DNA of 64,000 nucleotides from Amycolatopsis nalaikhensis (GTDB lineage Bacteria; Actinomycetota; Actinomycetes; Mycobacteriales; Pseudonocardiaceae), in the NCBI RefSeq assembly GCF_030264295.1, contig NZ_CP127173.1, positions 9,307,501 to 9,371,500 on the forward strand. The letters run 5' to 3'. The position numbers and the translations under genes are program-made. The notes under the pieces were generated by a model that worked only from the letters and a program-made list of their open reading frames with translations, had not been told where the DNA came from and ran no database searches. Of the stretch, positions 1 through 9,173 are shown piece by piece. Position 1 is the first letter of the stretch, and every line of letters starts with the position of its first letter.

Positions 1-3000
1 GGTCATCGACCGACTCGTCTACCGGGGTCGACGGGATCGGCGTCCCCGCCTTGCACGGGGTCGTCTGCTTGTCGCCGTAGACGTCCGCGCCGCCGTCGCC
101 GCCGATGACGTGGTCGAAGCCGAGGCCGCCGACCAGCGTCTTGTGGGACGGGGTGATCCCCGTCGGCAGCGGGGTGTGCGTGACGACGTAGAACGGCCCG
201 AAGCCGTCGGTCTTCCCCGGGTTCGGGAAGTCCAAGGTGGACGGTTCGGCGATGACGTAGTCGTCGTCCGGCCCGCCGTAGAGCGTGTCGGGCCCGTACC
301 CGCCGAACAGGATGTCGTTGCCGCCGCCACCGCGGAAGTCGTCGTGCTGGTCCTTGGTGGAGTGGCCGGTGACGCGGTCCTGGCCCTTGCCGCCGTACAC
401 CGTGTCGTTGCCGCTGCCGGTGTCGATGGTGTTGATCGGCCCGCCCGCGGGTCCGCCGGTGGTGTTGGCGTCGTCGGAGCCGTAGCCGTCGATGCCGGGA
501 TCGACCTGGCCCGCCGGGTAGATCTGGTCGGCCCCGGTGCCGCCGGCGAACCGGTCGCTGCCGTCGCCGCCGACGAGCGTCGCCCCTTGCGAGACGAACA
601 GCGCCTGCGGATACGTGGGCACGTCCTTGAGGGGGTCGTCGGCCGCGACGCTCAGGGTGTCGTCGCCGCCGTTGCCGTACGCCGTGGACTTCGCGAGGCC
701 GAGCTTGATCGTGTCACCGGCGTCGCCGGTCCCGGTGCCGCCCGCCGGATCGGGCAGCGAGGCCCAGTTCGGCACGGAGACGGTCGGGCCGCCGCTGCCG
801 TCGGCGATCGGGTCGCCGCCGTCGCGGCCGTCGTTCGGCAGCTCCTTGAGCCCGATCGACGTCAGCGGGGGCGGCGCGCCGAGGCTCGAGTCGCCCGCGA
901 CGACGTCCACGCCGTTGCCGACGGTGATGCTGTCGACGCCGGGGCCACCCGCGACGCGGGCTTTCGCATCGTCGCGGACGTAGCTCGTCTTGTTCGCGGC
1001 GAGCACGGTCCGGTCGCCGGTGACGATGACGTCGTCACCGCCACCGCCGTCGATCCAGGAGTTGCCGATGCCGGTCTTGATCTGGTCGTTCTGCGTGCCG
1101 CCGAACACGATCGCGTCGCGGTCGAACTGCGCGGTGGGCGGCGGTGGGCCGTCCTTCGCGGTGTCGGCCTTGGCGTCCCCGATGAACGTCACGCTCATCG
1201 GCTTGGTGTAGCCGCGGCCGTCCACGACGACCCGTTCGATGTTCGCGTTCCGGAACTCGCGCCGGATGCCGAGCATGTCCACGGCCACGCCGGTGAACGC
1301 CGGGTTCGCCGCGTTGGCGTAGTCGTGCAGCGAGGTGATCTTGACGGTCTCCTTCTCCTGCTTGTCCGACTCGTAGGGGTCACCCGCGCCGCCGCCGCGC
1401 TGCGTGGTGTGGCCGAGCGCGGCCGCGTACACGACCAACGTCTTGCCGTCCCCGCTCAGCCCGCCGAGCTTCGGCGGTGGTGGTGTGCAGTTCGGGGTCG
1501 CGGTGAAGTCGAGCAGCGTGACGTCGACGATCGTGAAGCTGAACGACACCGAGAACGGGCCGAACCCGACCGTCACGTACAGCTTGAGGAAGACGTAGAG
1601 CCGCCCGGACACGGTGAACAGACATATCGGGTTGTTCAACGCGGTTTGCAGGAACTCCGTTATCCGGAACTTCCCGTCGTGGTTGGGGTCGTTCCACAGG
1701 AAGGACACGGTGAGCCCGAGCCCGCCTTCGATGCCGACCGTGATGATCACCGCCGTGACCGCGGCGCCGGCCGCGATCTCGCCCGTGAAGGACACGACCG
1801 GGATCGGCTTGCCGTTTTCCGTGGTGTAGAAGAACAAGCTCTGCAGGAAGGCGTTGCCCACCTTGCCGAAGTCGAGATTGCCCGCGCGGGCCGCCTCGAA
1901 CGCCTTGCGGATGCCGTAGGTGTCGAACCCGGCGACGATCCGCAGCGACACCGTCGCCGAGCCGTGCAGGGTGATCACCACCGGCGGCGGCGCGTACACC
2001 GGCCCAAACTGCTGGCGCCAGTCGAAGCCGAGGCGCAGCGGCCCGGAGTCGAACTTGACCAGGTCGACGTCGCCGCCGAGCAGCACGTTGAACAGGGACG
2101 CCGGCTTCTCGAACACCGGGAAGCTGAACCCGGCCGCCGACGCCTGGGTGGTCATCGGGTTGACCGACTTCGTGTTGGAGTTCTTGCCGTTGATCGTGTC
2201 GAGCAGCGGCGCGAACGTCGTGCCGCCACCGGCGTCCTTCTTGCCGCTGATCAGGCTTTCCGTGTTGTCCGGTGTCGCCGTGGTGTCGAGGGCCTTCTGC
2301 CCGCCGAGCTCGAACGAGCCGAGCGGGATCAGGCACTTCGTCGTGCACGTCGGGAAGTTGTTGATGAAGTTGACGACCCCGGCGATCGTGTCGACGAACT
2401 TCAGGTCCGGGCCACCGGCGATCGTGGTGAACGCCTTGCCGAGGGAGACGAGCGTGACGTCGCCGCCGCCGGCCAGGTGGGACAGGTCCGACAGCACCGG
2501 GATCGGCGCGTACAGCGTCTTGATCACCGGGTCGAGCGGGCCGGTCACCTGCTTGATCTTGTTCACGATCGGGCTGAGAATCTTCCCGAAGATCTCGCCG
2601 CTGTCGATGGCGACCTTGTCGAAGGCCAGCGTCAGCGGGCTGTTGCCACCGTCGGCGCTGTTGGTGCCCGGCTTGGCGTTGTTCCACGCCCAGTGCAGGC
2701 GGAAGTTCGCCTGGATGCCCGGGAACCCGGCGTCGTCGCCCGGCCGCGCCTTGAGCAGCCAGTTGATGTCCGCGCTCGCGTGCAGCTTGACGTCGGCGAG
2801 CCGGTCCAGCCCGGCGTTCTGCAGGTCGGTCAGGTGCAGCCGGCCGTTGGTCGGGTCGTCCGGCGCGATCAGGTCGATCTTGAACGCGCCGCCGAACAGC
2901 GGCAGGACGGCGTTGGCCGGGGGCGCGGCCGCGGCGTTGCAGTCGTCGGCACTGAAGTCCTTGGTGCAGTTCTCCGCGGTGATGTTGATGAACGCGAGCT

Positions 3001-6000
3001 GCGCGTTGATCTTCTGCGGCAGGGTGACGTTCAGCCCGACCGCGAACTCCGGCTGCGCGGAGTCCTTGGTGCTGACGAAGAACCCTTCGCTGCGGCTGAT
3101 GCCCATGGCCAGGTGCAGCCGCCAGCCGAGCTGGACCTCGGGGCCCGCGCCGCCGTCGGCCTTGAGCGAGAACCCGGGGATGCCCAGGTCCAGGGGCACG
3201 GACTTCTTGAGGCACTCGTGGCCCGCGGGCAGTCCGGTGCAGTTGAGCAGGTCGCCGCTGAAGTCGCCCTGGCTGACGTTGAGGCTGATGGTCACGGCGT
3301 CTAGGTCGTTATACGCGCAATCGTGCGGCTGCGGGTTGTCGGCCGGGTTCTCCGGCGCCCCGCCGATCGCGGCAGCACCGGTGTCGGTGGTCTTGGTGTC
3401 GGTGACGTCCGCGATGAGCTTGAAGACGCCGACTTCCTCACGGAACACCATGTACCCCGAAGCGCTGTCGACCGGCTCCCACGAGATGTCCAGAGAGTCC
3501 GTTGTGGACAGTGCCGCCGGGCCGTTCGTGATCGAGCCCGGGTCGCTCGCCTTGGCCTGCTTCTTCTCCCCGTTGATCGTCGCGTAGGAGGCGACGACGT
3601 ACCGGTAGGTCTTGTCCGCCGCCGTGGCGCCGTCGTGCAGCTTGACCGTCGGAACGCCGACCGTGCCCAGCCGCGTCTTGCACAACGTGTCGACGGTGAC
3701 GGTGTCCGGGTTGAGGCCCGCGGCGGCGAGCTTCCCACCGAGCTGGTCGTTCACCCAGCCGCGGACCGCGGCCATGTCGGTGAAGTGGCCGTCCGCGGGC
3801 AGCTGGTCCAGCGCGGTGTGGATCGCCGTGCGCAGCTTGCCGATGAAGTCCGCGCCCTGCTGGAGGTCGTCGCCGAGCAGCGGCAGCTTGCCGCCGAAGC
3901 TGGCGGTGTTGAGTGCCTGCTCCGCCAGGTTGAGGTAGCTGTCGAGACCGTCGAGCCTGCCGAAGTCGATCAGCCGCTTGCCCAGTTCCTGGCCCAGCAG
4001 CGTCGGATCCGGGGTCTCCAGCCGCGGGTGGCCGTCGATGGCCGCGCCGGCCAGGTTGAAGTAATCATCGGGTGTCGTCGACTTGGGCAGGCGCAACGCG
4101 AAGTCGTTCGCCTTGGTCTCGTCGGTGATCACCTTGGTGTAGGTCGCGCCGCCGTCTTCGCTGATGTACAGCGGCAATTTGGCGCACAGGGCCAGTGGTG
4201 TGCTGCCGTCGAGCCCGCAGTTCACTGCCGTGCTCGCGGCGTTGACCGACGGGCCGACCGCGCCCACGAATTCGGAGAACGTGACCGGCGCGCCGGTGCC
4301 GCCGCTCTTCGCCAGGTCGAGCGAGTAGGACGCCTTCGCTGTCGCCTTGTCGGGCGACTTCGGGTTGCCGAGCGAGACGGTCAGCGGGCCGAGGGTGGTG
4401 GCGATGGTGGCGTTCTCGACGGCGGCGTCGAGCTTCACGCCGATCGACGAGTCGTCCAGGATGCGCAGCGCGTTCGCGTCGGCCGGGCCGGGCCCGGGTG
4501 CCAGCGGCACGACCAGGCCCATCTTGACCTCGCCGCCGATGCCGAGCGACACGGAGCCGTCGCCCTGCACCCCGGCGACGCGCTGGTTGCCCGCGGGCAG
4601 GCTGAAGTCGAACTGCACCGGCGTGCTGGTGTGGTACGCGCGCTTCCAGTCGAGCCGGATGATCAGTGACGGCGTCCCGGCGAGGTCGGCGTACTCGAAC
4701 TGCACCGGCACGCTGCCCTTGAACCGGTCGTTGACCGTCTGGACGAGCCGCTGCAGGTTGTCCGACGGCGCCGCCTCCAGCATCGAGATGACGTCGTCCA
4801 GTTCGGACCGGATCACGTAGGCCGTCGAGGGCGAGGGCTGACTGGCCCACGGCGCGGCCAGGGTGAGGGTGTCCGCGCTGACGCTGCCGACGATGCCCAC
4901 CTGGGTCCCGGCGACGACGGTGCGCCCGACGAGCGTCGGCGGGAACGCGTTGCCCTTCTCGACGCTGCGCGCGGCGTCCTTCACGAAGTTCGGCCCGTAG
5001 GTCACCGTCGGGCCGGAACCGGATTCGTCGGCCCGCAGCAGGTCCCGCAGCGAACGGCCGACCAGCGGGATCTTCGTGCCGAACACCGCGGCCCCGGCCG
5101 GGGAGGCGTCGCTGATCGACGCGTTCAGCGTCTGCAGCGTCTTGAGGATGATCGAGAACAGCGCCTTCGGATTGGCCGGGTCGAAGTCGAAGTTCGCCAG
5201 CTCGGAAAGGTCGCTCGTGCTGAACTGCGGGCCCTCGGACCCGGACAGCTTGGTGAGGTCGTTCCAGGTGAACCCGGCGTGCGCGGTGGCGCCCTTGAGG
5301 AAGTCACCGGTGCCCGGCGCGCTCGCGTCGACGCCGCCCGCGCCGCGGACGTGCACCTGGAAGTCGAGCAGCGAACCGGGGTCGTGCAGCAGCTTGTCGA
5401 CGACGCCACCGAAGGTCAGGTCGCCCTGGTCCTTGAGGGTGACCTGGAGCATGTGGTCGTCGGCGGCGGGGGTCCCGGCGCAGTCGGCGCCCGCGGCCGG
5501 GTGGCAGACGTGCGCCGCGCCCTTCAGCTCGACCTGCAGGAAGCCGGCGTTGGCGAACAGGTCGATGCCCGCGTCCATCGGGAAGTCCGCGGTGAACAGC
5601 GAGGGGCTGCCGGACGTGCGCAGCAGCACCCGGTCCGGCCCGGTCGGCGTCGCGCCGACGAGCGTCGTGCTGCCGTCCGGGTTCTTCTGCTCGATCGGCG
5701 GGTTGTGCACGGTCGGGTTCTGCAGGTCGAGCACGAGCGTGACGGCGGCGGCGTAGCTGGGCTTCACCTTCGCGGTGGCGTTGACCGCGTTGGCCTCACC
5801 GACACCGCGCCCGCCGCTCTTCAGGTCGTTGCCGAGCTGGACGACGCCGACGTCGCCCTGCATCCCGGAAATCGTGTACGGCGCGTTGGCCACCGGGATC
5901 ACCGGCGTCCAGCCGGGCGCCTGGAGGAAGAGCGTGTGCTCGTCGTTGTTCTCGACCGTCGCCCCGGCCGCGCCGGCGACGACGTGCCGCCCGGCGAACT

Positions 6001-7501
6001 CCCCCGGCTTCCACTTCTGGTTCTCGTCCTTGAGGGTGGTCTGCGTGTAGGTCGTCTTCGCCGGGCTACCCGCCGGGCCGGACGACGCCGCGGCGGCCGC
6101 GTTGAGGTCGATCGCCGTCGCGGGGGCCTGGCGGGACAACGTGATCTTGAAGTCCAGCTTGGTCGTGCCGGGCGGGAAGTGGACGTCGGAGATGCCGATC
6201 TTCGAGTCACCCGGCAGGTTCGCCGCGGTGTTGAGCTTGTCGAGCATTTCCTGCAGGGACACGAACTTCGGCTCGCCCGCCTGCGCCGGGTCCGCCGCGG
6301 TCTTGGTGTTGTCCGTCAGGAACTTCTTGATCGACTCGTTGAGCTGGATCGCGTCGGCCAGCGAGCCCTTGAGGAACGGCAGGTCGAGGTTGCCGATCGG
6401 GTTGGCCGCGTCGCCCCACTTCGCGCGCTGGATCGACGTCAGCGTCGTGGCCAGCTGTGCCAGGCCGGTGGCCAGGTCGCGCGGGGTCATGTTGAGGAAC
6501 GGGCCGACCGTGCCGATGCCCTCCGGCGTGATCTGCGGGGTGCCGGTGGCGATGTCCGGCCAGTTGAGGCCGATCTTGGCGTCCACCGCGGGCAGGTCGA
6601 GGGAGAACGAGCTGGCGGGGGCCGCGGCGAGGTGCAGCGAACCGGTCAGGGATCCGGCCGGGCTCGCGAAGCCGAAGCTGACGAGGCCGGCCAGGGAACC
6701 GTTCTGGGCGAGTTCTCCCGCAGTGCCGTCGAAGTTGGTGAAGGCCAGCCTGCCGTCGTTGTCGGGATCGTTGACGGTGGCGGCGAAGTGCGCCTTGAGG
6801 CTGAGCGAGGAGTCGGCCTCGACGAGCTTGACCCCGAGGATGCCGACCGCGGCTTTGACGGCCTTGGCGTCGGCGATGTTCGCTTCGGCGTCGACCGTCA
6901 GGGCCGGGGTCGTCCCGTCGTTGACGAAGTACGCCTTGTCATGGGCCTTGTCCCAGACCACGGTCAACTTCAGCGTGGCGGCGACGGTGAGCCGCACGCC
7001 GCCGGTGGACGAGAACGCCGACTGCGGGGCGTTGGTGCCGTCGCCGATCGGGATCGGGACGCTCAGCGCCTGGTCGTTCAGCACCCGGGAGACCGTCAGG
7101 GTCAGGTCGAGCTTCTTGTCCTCGCCGACGGTGCTCAGCGTCGTCTTCAGCGTCCCGGTGCGATCTCCGGACAGGGTGATCGGCTGGTCGATGTCGAGAT
7201 CGGCGTCGCCGACGGCGTCGGCGAACTTCTTGTCACCGGTGTGGAAGGCGTCTTGCGCCAGGGTGTCGAACCCCAGCGCGGCACCCGGGCTGGTCTGGAC
7301 GGCGGGCAGCGGCTTGGCGAGCTGCCCGAGGGTGCCCAGGCCCTTCGACCACGCGGCGAAGCTGTTCGCCGGGGCGGCGAGCGCGTTCACCAGCGTGCCG
7401 ACGCCGGGACTCGCGGCGTGCGCCGGCGCGGCGGTGACGACGCTGCCGCCGAACGCCAGCGCGAACACCGTGGTCAGTCCGAGCCACCTTCTCGAGCCCA
7501 T
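1..7501 (-). CDS. giant secreted protein with C-terminal RTX calcium-binding repeats (partial)
   Basis: The frame is open for 2,500 codons and runs off the left edge, so the true C-terminus is missing. The ATG at 7501 follows a GGAGG about 7 bases upstream. Residues 1-29 form a Sec signal peptide (Arg pair, hydrophobic core, likely cleavage after AHA). Most of residues 30-2100 is Thr/Asp/Gly-rich secreted sequence that I do not recognise, apart from a fibronectin-III-like stretch near 1290-1375 (contains WEPVDSASGYMVF). From about residue 2130 there are repeated Gly/Asp motifs of the haemolysin-type kind, such as GGGGDDVIVTGD, GNGGDDTLSV, GGDGSDRFAGG and GGKGQDRVTG. Such repeats are known to bind calcium and fold outside the cell. 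No type I secretion genes lie nearby and a Sec signal is present, so Sec export is inferred. It could be an adhesin, surface scaffold or unrecognised enzyme. Confidence 0.85.
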   Translation of the reverse strand, partial: MGSRRWLGLTTVFALAFGGSVVTAAPAHAASPGVGTLVNALAAPANSFAAWSKGLGTLGQLAKPLPAVQTSPGAALGFDTLAQDAFHTGDKKFADAVGDADLDIDQPITLSGDRTGTLKTTLSTVGEDKKLDLTLTVSRVLNDQALSVPIPIGDGTNAPQSAFSSTGGVRLTVAATLKLTVVWDKAHDKAYFVNDGTTPALTVDAEANIADAKAVKAAVGILGVKLVEADSSLSLKAHFAATVNDPDNDGRLAFTNFDGTAGELAQNGSLAGLVSFGFASPAGSLTGSLHLAAAPASSFSLDLPAVDAKIGLNWPDIATGTPQITPEGIGTVGPFLNMTPRDLATGLAQLATTLTSIQRAKWGDAANPIGNLDLPFLKGSLADAIQLNESIKKFLTDNTKTAADPAQAGEPKFVSLQEMLDKLNTAANLPGDSKIGISDVHFPPGTTKLDFKITLSRQAPATAIDLNAAAAASSGPAGSPAKTTYTQTTLKDENQKWKPGEFAGRHVVAGAAGATVENNDEHTLFLQAPGWTPVIPVANAPYTISGMQGDVGVVQLGNDLKSGGRGVGEANAVNATAKVKPSYAAAVTLVLDLQNPTVHNPPIEQKNPDGSTTLVGATPTGPDRVLLRTSGSPSLFTADFPMDAGIDLFANAGFLQVELKGAAHVCHPAAGADCAGTPAADDHMLQVTLKDQGDLTFGGVVDKLLHDPGSLLDFQVHVRGAGGVDASAPGTGDFLKGATAHAGFTWNDLTKLSGSEGPQFSTSDLSELANFDFDPANPKALFSIILKTLQTLNASISDASPAGAAVFGTKIPLVGRSLRDLLRADESGSGPTVTYGPNFVKDAARSVEKGNAFPPTLVGRTVVAGTQVGIVGSVSADTLTLAAPWASQPSPSTAYVIRSELDDVISMLEAAPSDNLQRLVQTVNDRFKGSVPVQFEYADLAGTPSLIIRLDWKRAYHTSTPVQFDFSLPAGNQRVAGVQGDGSVSLGIGGEVKMGLVVPLAPGPGPADANALRILDDSSIGVKLDAAVENATIATTLGPLTVSLGNPKSPDKATAKASYSLDLAKSGGTGAPVTFSEFVGAVGPSVNAASTAVNCGLDGSTPLALCAKLPLYISEDGGATYTKVITDETKANDFALRLPKSTTPDDYFNLAGAAIDGHPRLETPDPTLLGQELGKRLIDFGRLDGLDSYLNLAEQALNTASFGGKLPLLGDDLQQGADFIGKLRTAIHTALDQLPADGHFTDMAAVRGWVNDQLGGKLAAAGLNPDTVTVDTLCKTRLGTVGVPTVKLHDGATAADKTYRYVVASYATINGEKKQAKASDPGSITNGPAALSTTDSLDISWEPVDSASGYMVFREEVGVFKLIADVTDTKTTDTGAAAIGGAPENPADNPQPHDCAYNDLDAVTISLNVSQGDFSGDLLNCTGLPAGHECLKKSVPLDLGIPGFSLKADGGAGPEVQLGWRLHLAMGISRSEGFFVSTKDSAQPEFAVGLNVTLPQKINAQLAFINITAENCTKDFSADDCNAAAAPPANAVLPLFGGAFKIDLIAPDDPTNGRLHLTDLQNAGLDRLADVKLHASADINWLLKARPGDDAGFPGIQANFRLHWAWNNAKPGTNSADGGNSPLTLAFDKVAIDSGEIFGKILSPIVNKIKQVTGPLDPVIKTLYAPIPVLSDLSHLAGGGDVTLVSLGKAFTTIAGGPDLKFVDTIAGVVNFINNFPTCTTKCLIPLGSFELGGQKALDTTATPDNTESLISGKKDAGGGTTFAPLLDTINGKNSNTKSVNPMTTQASAAGFSFPVFEKPASLFNVLLGGDVDLVKFDSGPLRLGFDWRQQFGPVYAPPPVVITLHGSATVSLRIVAGFDTYGIRKAFEAARAGNLDFGKVGNAFLQSLFFYTTENGKPIPVVSFTGEIAAGAAVTAVIITVGIEGGLGLTVSFLWNDPNHDGKFRITEFLQTALNNPICLFTVSGRLYVFLKLYVTVGFGPFSVSFSFTIVDVTLLDFTATPNCTPPPPKLGGLSGDGKTLVVYAAALGHTTQRGGGAGDPYESDKQEKETVKITSLHDYANAANPAFTGVAVDMLGIRREFRNANIERVVVDGRGYTKPMSVTFIGDAKADTAKDGPPPPTAQFDRDAIVFGGTQNDQIKTGIGNSWIDGGGGDDVIVTGDRTVLAANKTSYVRDDAKARVAGGPGVDSITVGNGVDVVAGDSSLGAPPPLTSIGLKELPNDGRDGGDPIADGSGGPTVSVPNWASLPDPAGGTGTGDAGDTIKLGLAKSTAYGNGGDDTLSVAADDPLKDVPTYPQALFVSQGATLVGGDGSDRFAGGTGADQIYPAGQVDPGIDGYGSDDANTTGGPAGGPINTIDTGSGNDTVYGGKGQDRVTGHSTKDQHDDFRGGGGNDILFGGYGPDTLYGGPDDDYVIAEPSTLDFPNPGKTDGFGPFYVVTHTPLPTGITPSHKTLVGGLGFDHVIGGDGGADVYGDKQTTPCKAGTPIPSTPVDESVDD

Positions 7502-7593
7502 GGTCACCCTCCACGTCCGCGGGCGCACGGAAGCCGGGCGCCGCCGGGCGAGATTGACAAACGGGACGGATCTCCGGGAAGGCCCGGGTCCGC

Positions 7594-8289
7594 TCAGCGG
7601 ACCCGCGGAAAGCCGGTCAGCTCACGCGCGGCTTCGGCCGCGGCGATCCCGACCAGCTGCCGCAGCCGCGCCAGCTCACCCGGGCACGAGCTCAGCACCC
7701 CGAGCGCGGCGACGACCCGGCCGTCGGGGGCGTGGACGGGGGCCGCGGCACAGCTGCGCCCGGCGACCTGTTCGGACCGGGCACCGACGTCCGCGCCGGT
7801 GAGCAGGACGTCGGCGAGCGGGGTCGGCGAAGGCAGGACGGTACCGGGCCGGATCACGGGAAGCCGCGCCGAGTGCCCGGCGAAGGTGGCGACCACGAGC
7901 ACTTAGGAGCCGGAAAGCACCCCGACGACGACGTCGGTCCGCGTCAGCTTGGCCAGCCGCACCGCGGGCCGCCCGACGGCGGCCCGGATCCAGGCGTGGG
8001 TCCGGCCGCGGCCTTCGCACAGGCGGCCGAACATCGGCCCGACACCGTAGCCCCGGATCCGGTGTTCCACCGCGCCCATCCCGCAGAGCTGTTCGAGCAA
8101 CCGGTGCGAGGTCGACTTGGGCAGCCCGGCCCGCCGCGCGACCTCGGTGAGGCCGAGCTCGGCTTCGGCGTCGGCGAGCACTTCCAGCAGCGCGAAGGCC
8201 CCGGCGAGCACACTCCGCCCTCTCGCCCGGCCCGCGTCCCCCTCGGCGTCGGTTTCGGTCAAGCGCAGGTCAGAGCCGTCCGTGAGCAT
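7594..8289 (-). pseudogene. IclR-family regulator interrupted by an in-frame stop
   Basis: An IclR-type regulator of about 231 codons. The N-terminal half carries the winged-helix pattern (LGLTEVARRAGLPKSTSHRL) and the second half the effector-binding domain (VLVVATFAGHSARLPV, then AAAPVHAPDGRVVAALGV). The same reading frame is broken by a TAA at 7903-7905, between VVVGVLSGS and VLVVATF. A single G-to-T change from GAA would create it. The start ATG at 8289 follows GGGAGG. The next codon after the stop is GTG, so re-initiation of the C-terminal domain is possible but unsupported by a good ribosome site. As written the product would be 128 residues with an intact DNA-binding domain and no effector domain. 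A sequencing error is the main alternative. Any target is unknown; the neighbours are the RTX protein and the CHAT unit. Confidence 0.75.
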
Positions 8290-8381
8290 CCGCGCCTCCC
8301 GTATTGGGCCGGATGGCCCCGCCGCGGTGACAGTCGCACGACGCCACGAGGACGTTACGGGGAGCCAGCCACCCGGGGGAC

Positions 8382-9140
8382 TCAGGCGAGGTCTTCGTAG
8401 TCGAACTCGACGAATTCGGCGGGCGCGCCGGGGAGGTCGCCGGCGAGCGGCGCACCGTTGCCGTTGTCCTCACCGCGGTGTTCGAAGCGGTCCTCGCCGA
8501 AGAACCGCCGCCGTACGCCGGAAGCCCGGAACAGCGGGGTGAGGCCGTCCGGGGCGATGAACTTGACGCCGATCCCGCGTGAGCTGACGACATCGAGTGC
8601 CGCGGACGCCGAAGCGAGCGGCAGGGCGTCGAGCGGCGCCGGGACGGTCGCGGCCAGTTCGATCCGGGCGTCGTGGTTGCTGGAGACCAGCACCACGGCC
8701 GGTCCGGTGCCGAGCAGTTCGGTGATCACCACGTGGTCCCGGGGCCAGCGCCCGGCTTCGGCGAGCGCGAGCACGGTGCGGCCGAGGGTGTAGCGGTCGG
8801 CGATTTCCGTGCTGTGACAGGCTTTCGCCTGGAAGACGACGCCGTGCTCCCGGGCGAAGGAGACCGCGATGCGCAGGGGCCCGGCCGCCACGGCGTCGGC
8901 GGAACCCGAGACCGTGATGCTGACGTTGCCCGCCGAGCAGTAGTCGAGGTCGATGTCGCGGCTGCGCTGCCGGACCTTGAAGGGGATGCCGAGCTCGGTC
9001 AGCGTGGTCTGCCGCTCGAACTTGTCGCGGCGGAGGATCCCGACGTCGCCGAGCTCCAGGTGGGTGTGGGGCGGCCAGGCCGACAGGTAGTCGAACTGCG
9101 CGCGCATTTCGCGGGTGTACTGCTCGAACATCGCTGCCAC
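8382..9140 (-). CDS. CHAT-linked putative effector, unknown family (gasdermin-like pattern, tentative)
   Basis: A protein of 252 residues encoded 33 bp downstream of the TPR-CHAT protease on the same strand, almost certainly co-transcribed. A GTG start at 9140 is preferred because GAGGAAGG lies 6 bases upstream; an ATG four codons later is the alternative. I do not recognise the family with certainty. No signal peptide or transmembrane helix is visible. It reads as an alternating beta-strand protein, and residues around HVVITELLGTGPAVVLVSS, followed by short strands and VKFIAPDGLTPLFRASGV, resemble the strand order of gasdermin pore-forming domains. The C-terminal 35 residues are acidic and probably flexible, a plausible protease-cleaved tail. 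The usual N-terminal palmitoylated Cys of bacterial gasdermins is absent. Being a CHAT substrate is inferred from position only. Confidence 0.55.
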   Translation of the reverse strand: MAAMFEQYTREMRAQFDYLSAWPPHTHLELGDVGILRRDKFERQTTLTELGIPFKVRQRSRDIDLDYCSAGNVSITVSGSADAVAAGPLRIAVSFAREHGVVFQAKACHSTEIADRYTLGRTVLALAEAGRWPRDHVVITELLGTGPAVVLVSSNHDARIELAATVPAPLDALPLASASAALDVVSSRGIGVKFIAPDGLTPLFRASGVRRRFFGEDRFEHRGEDNGNGAPLAGDLPGAPAEFVEFDYEDLA

Positions 9141-9173
9141 GGCAGGCCTTCCTCGGTGCGGATCGATCGGGGC

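Noticed and set aside
110..3304. Long open plus-strand frame over the RTX gene
   Set aside because: It is antisense to a continuous secreted protein with signal peptide and RTX motifs; its translation is Arg/Val/Asp-rich with no family pattern, as expected for an opposite-strand shadow in high-GC DNA.
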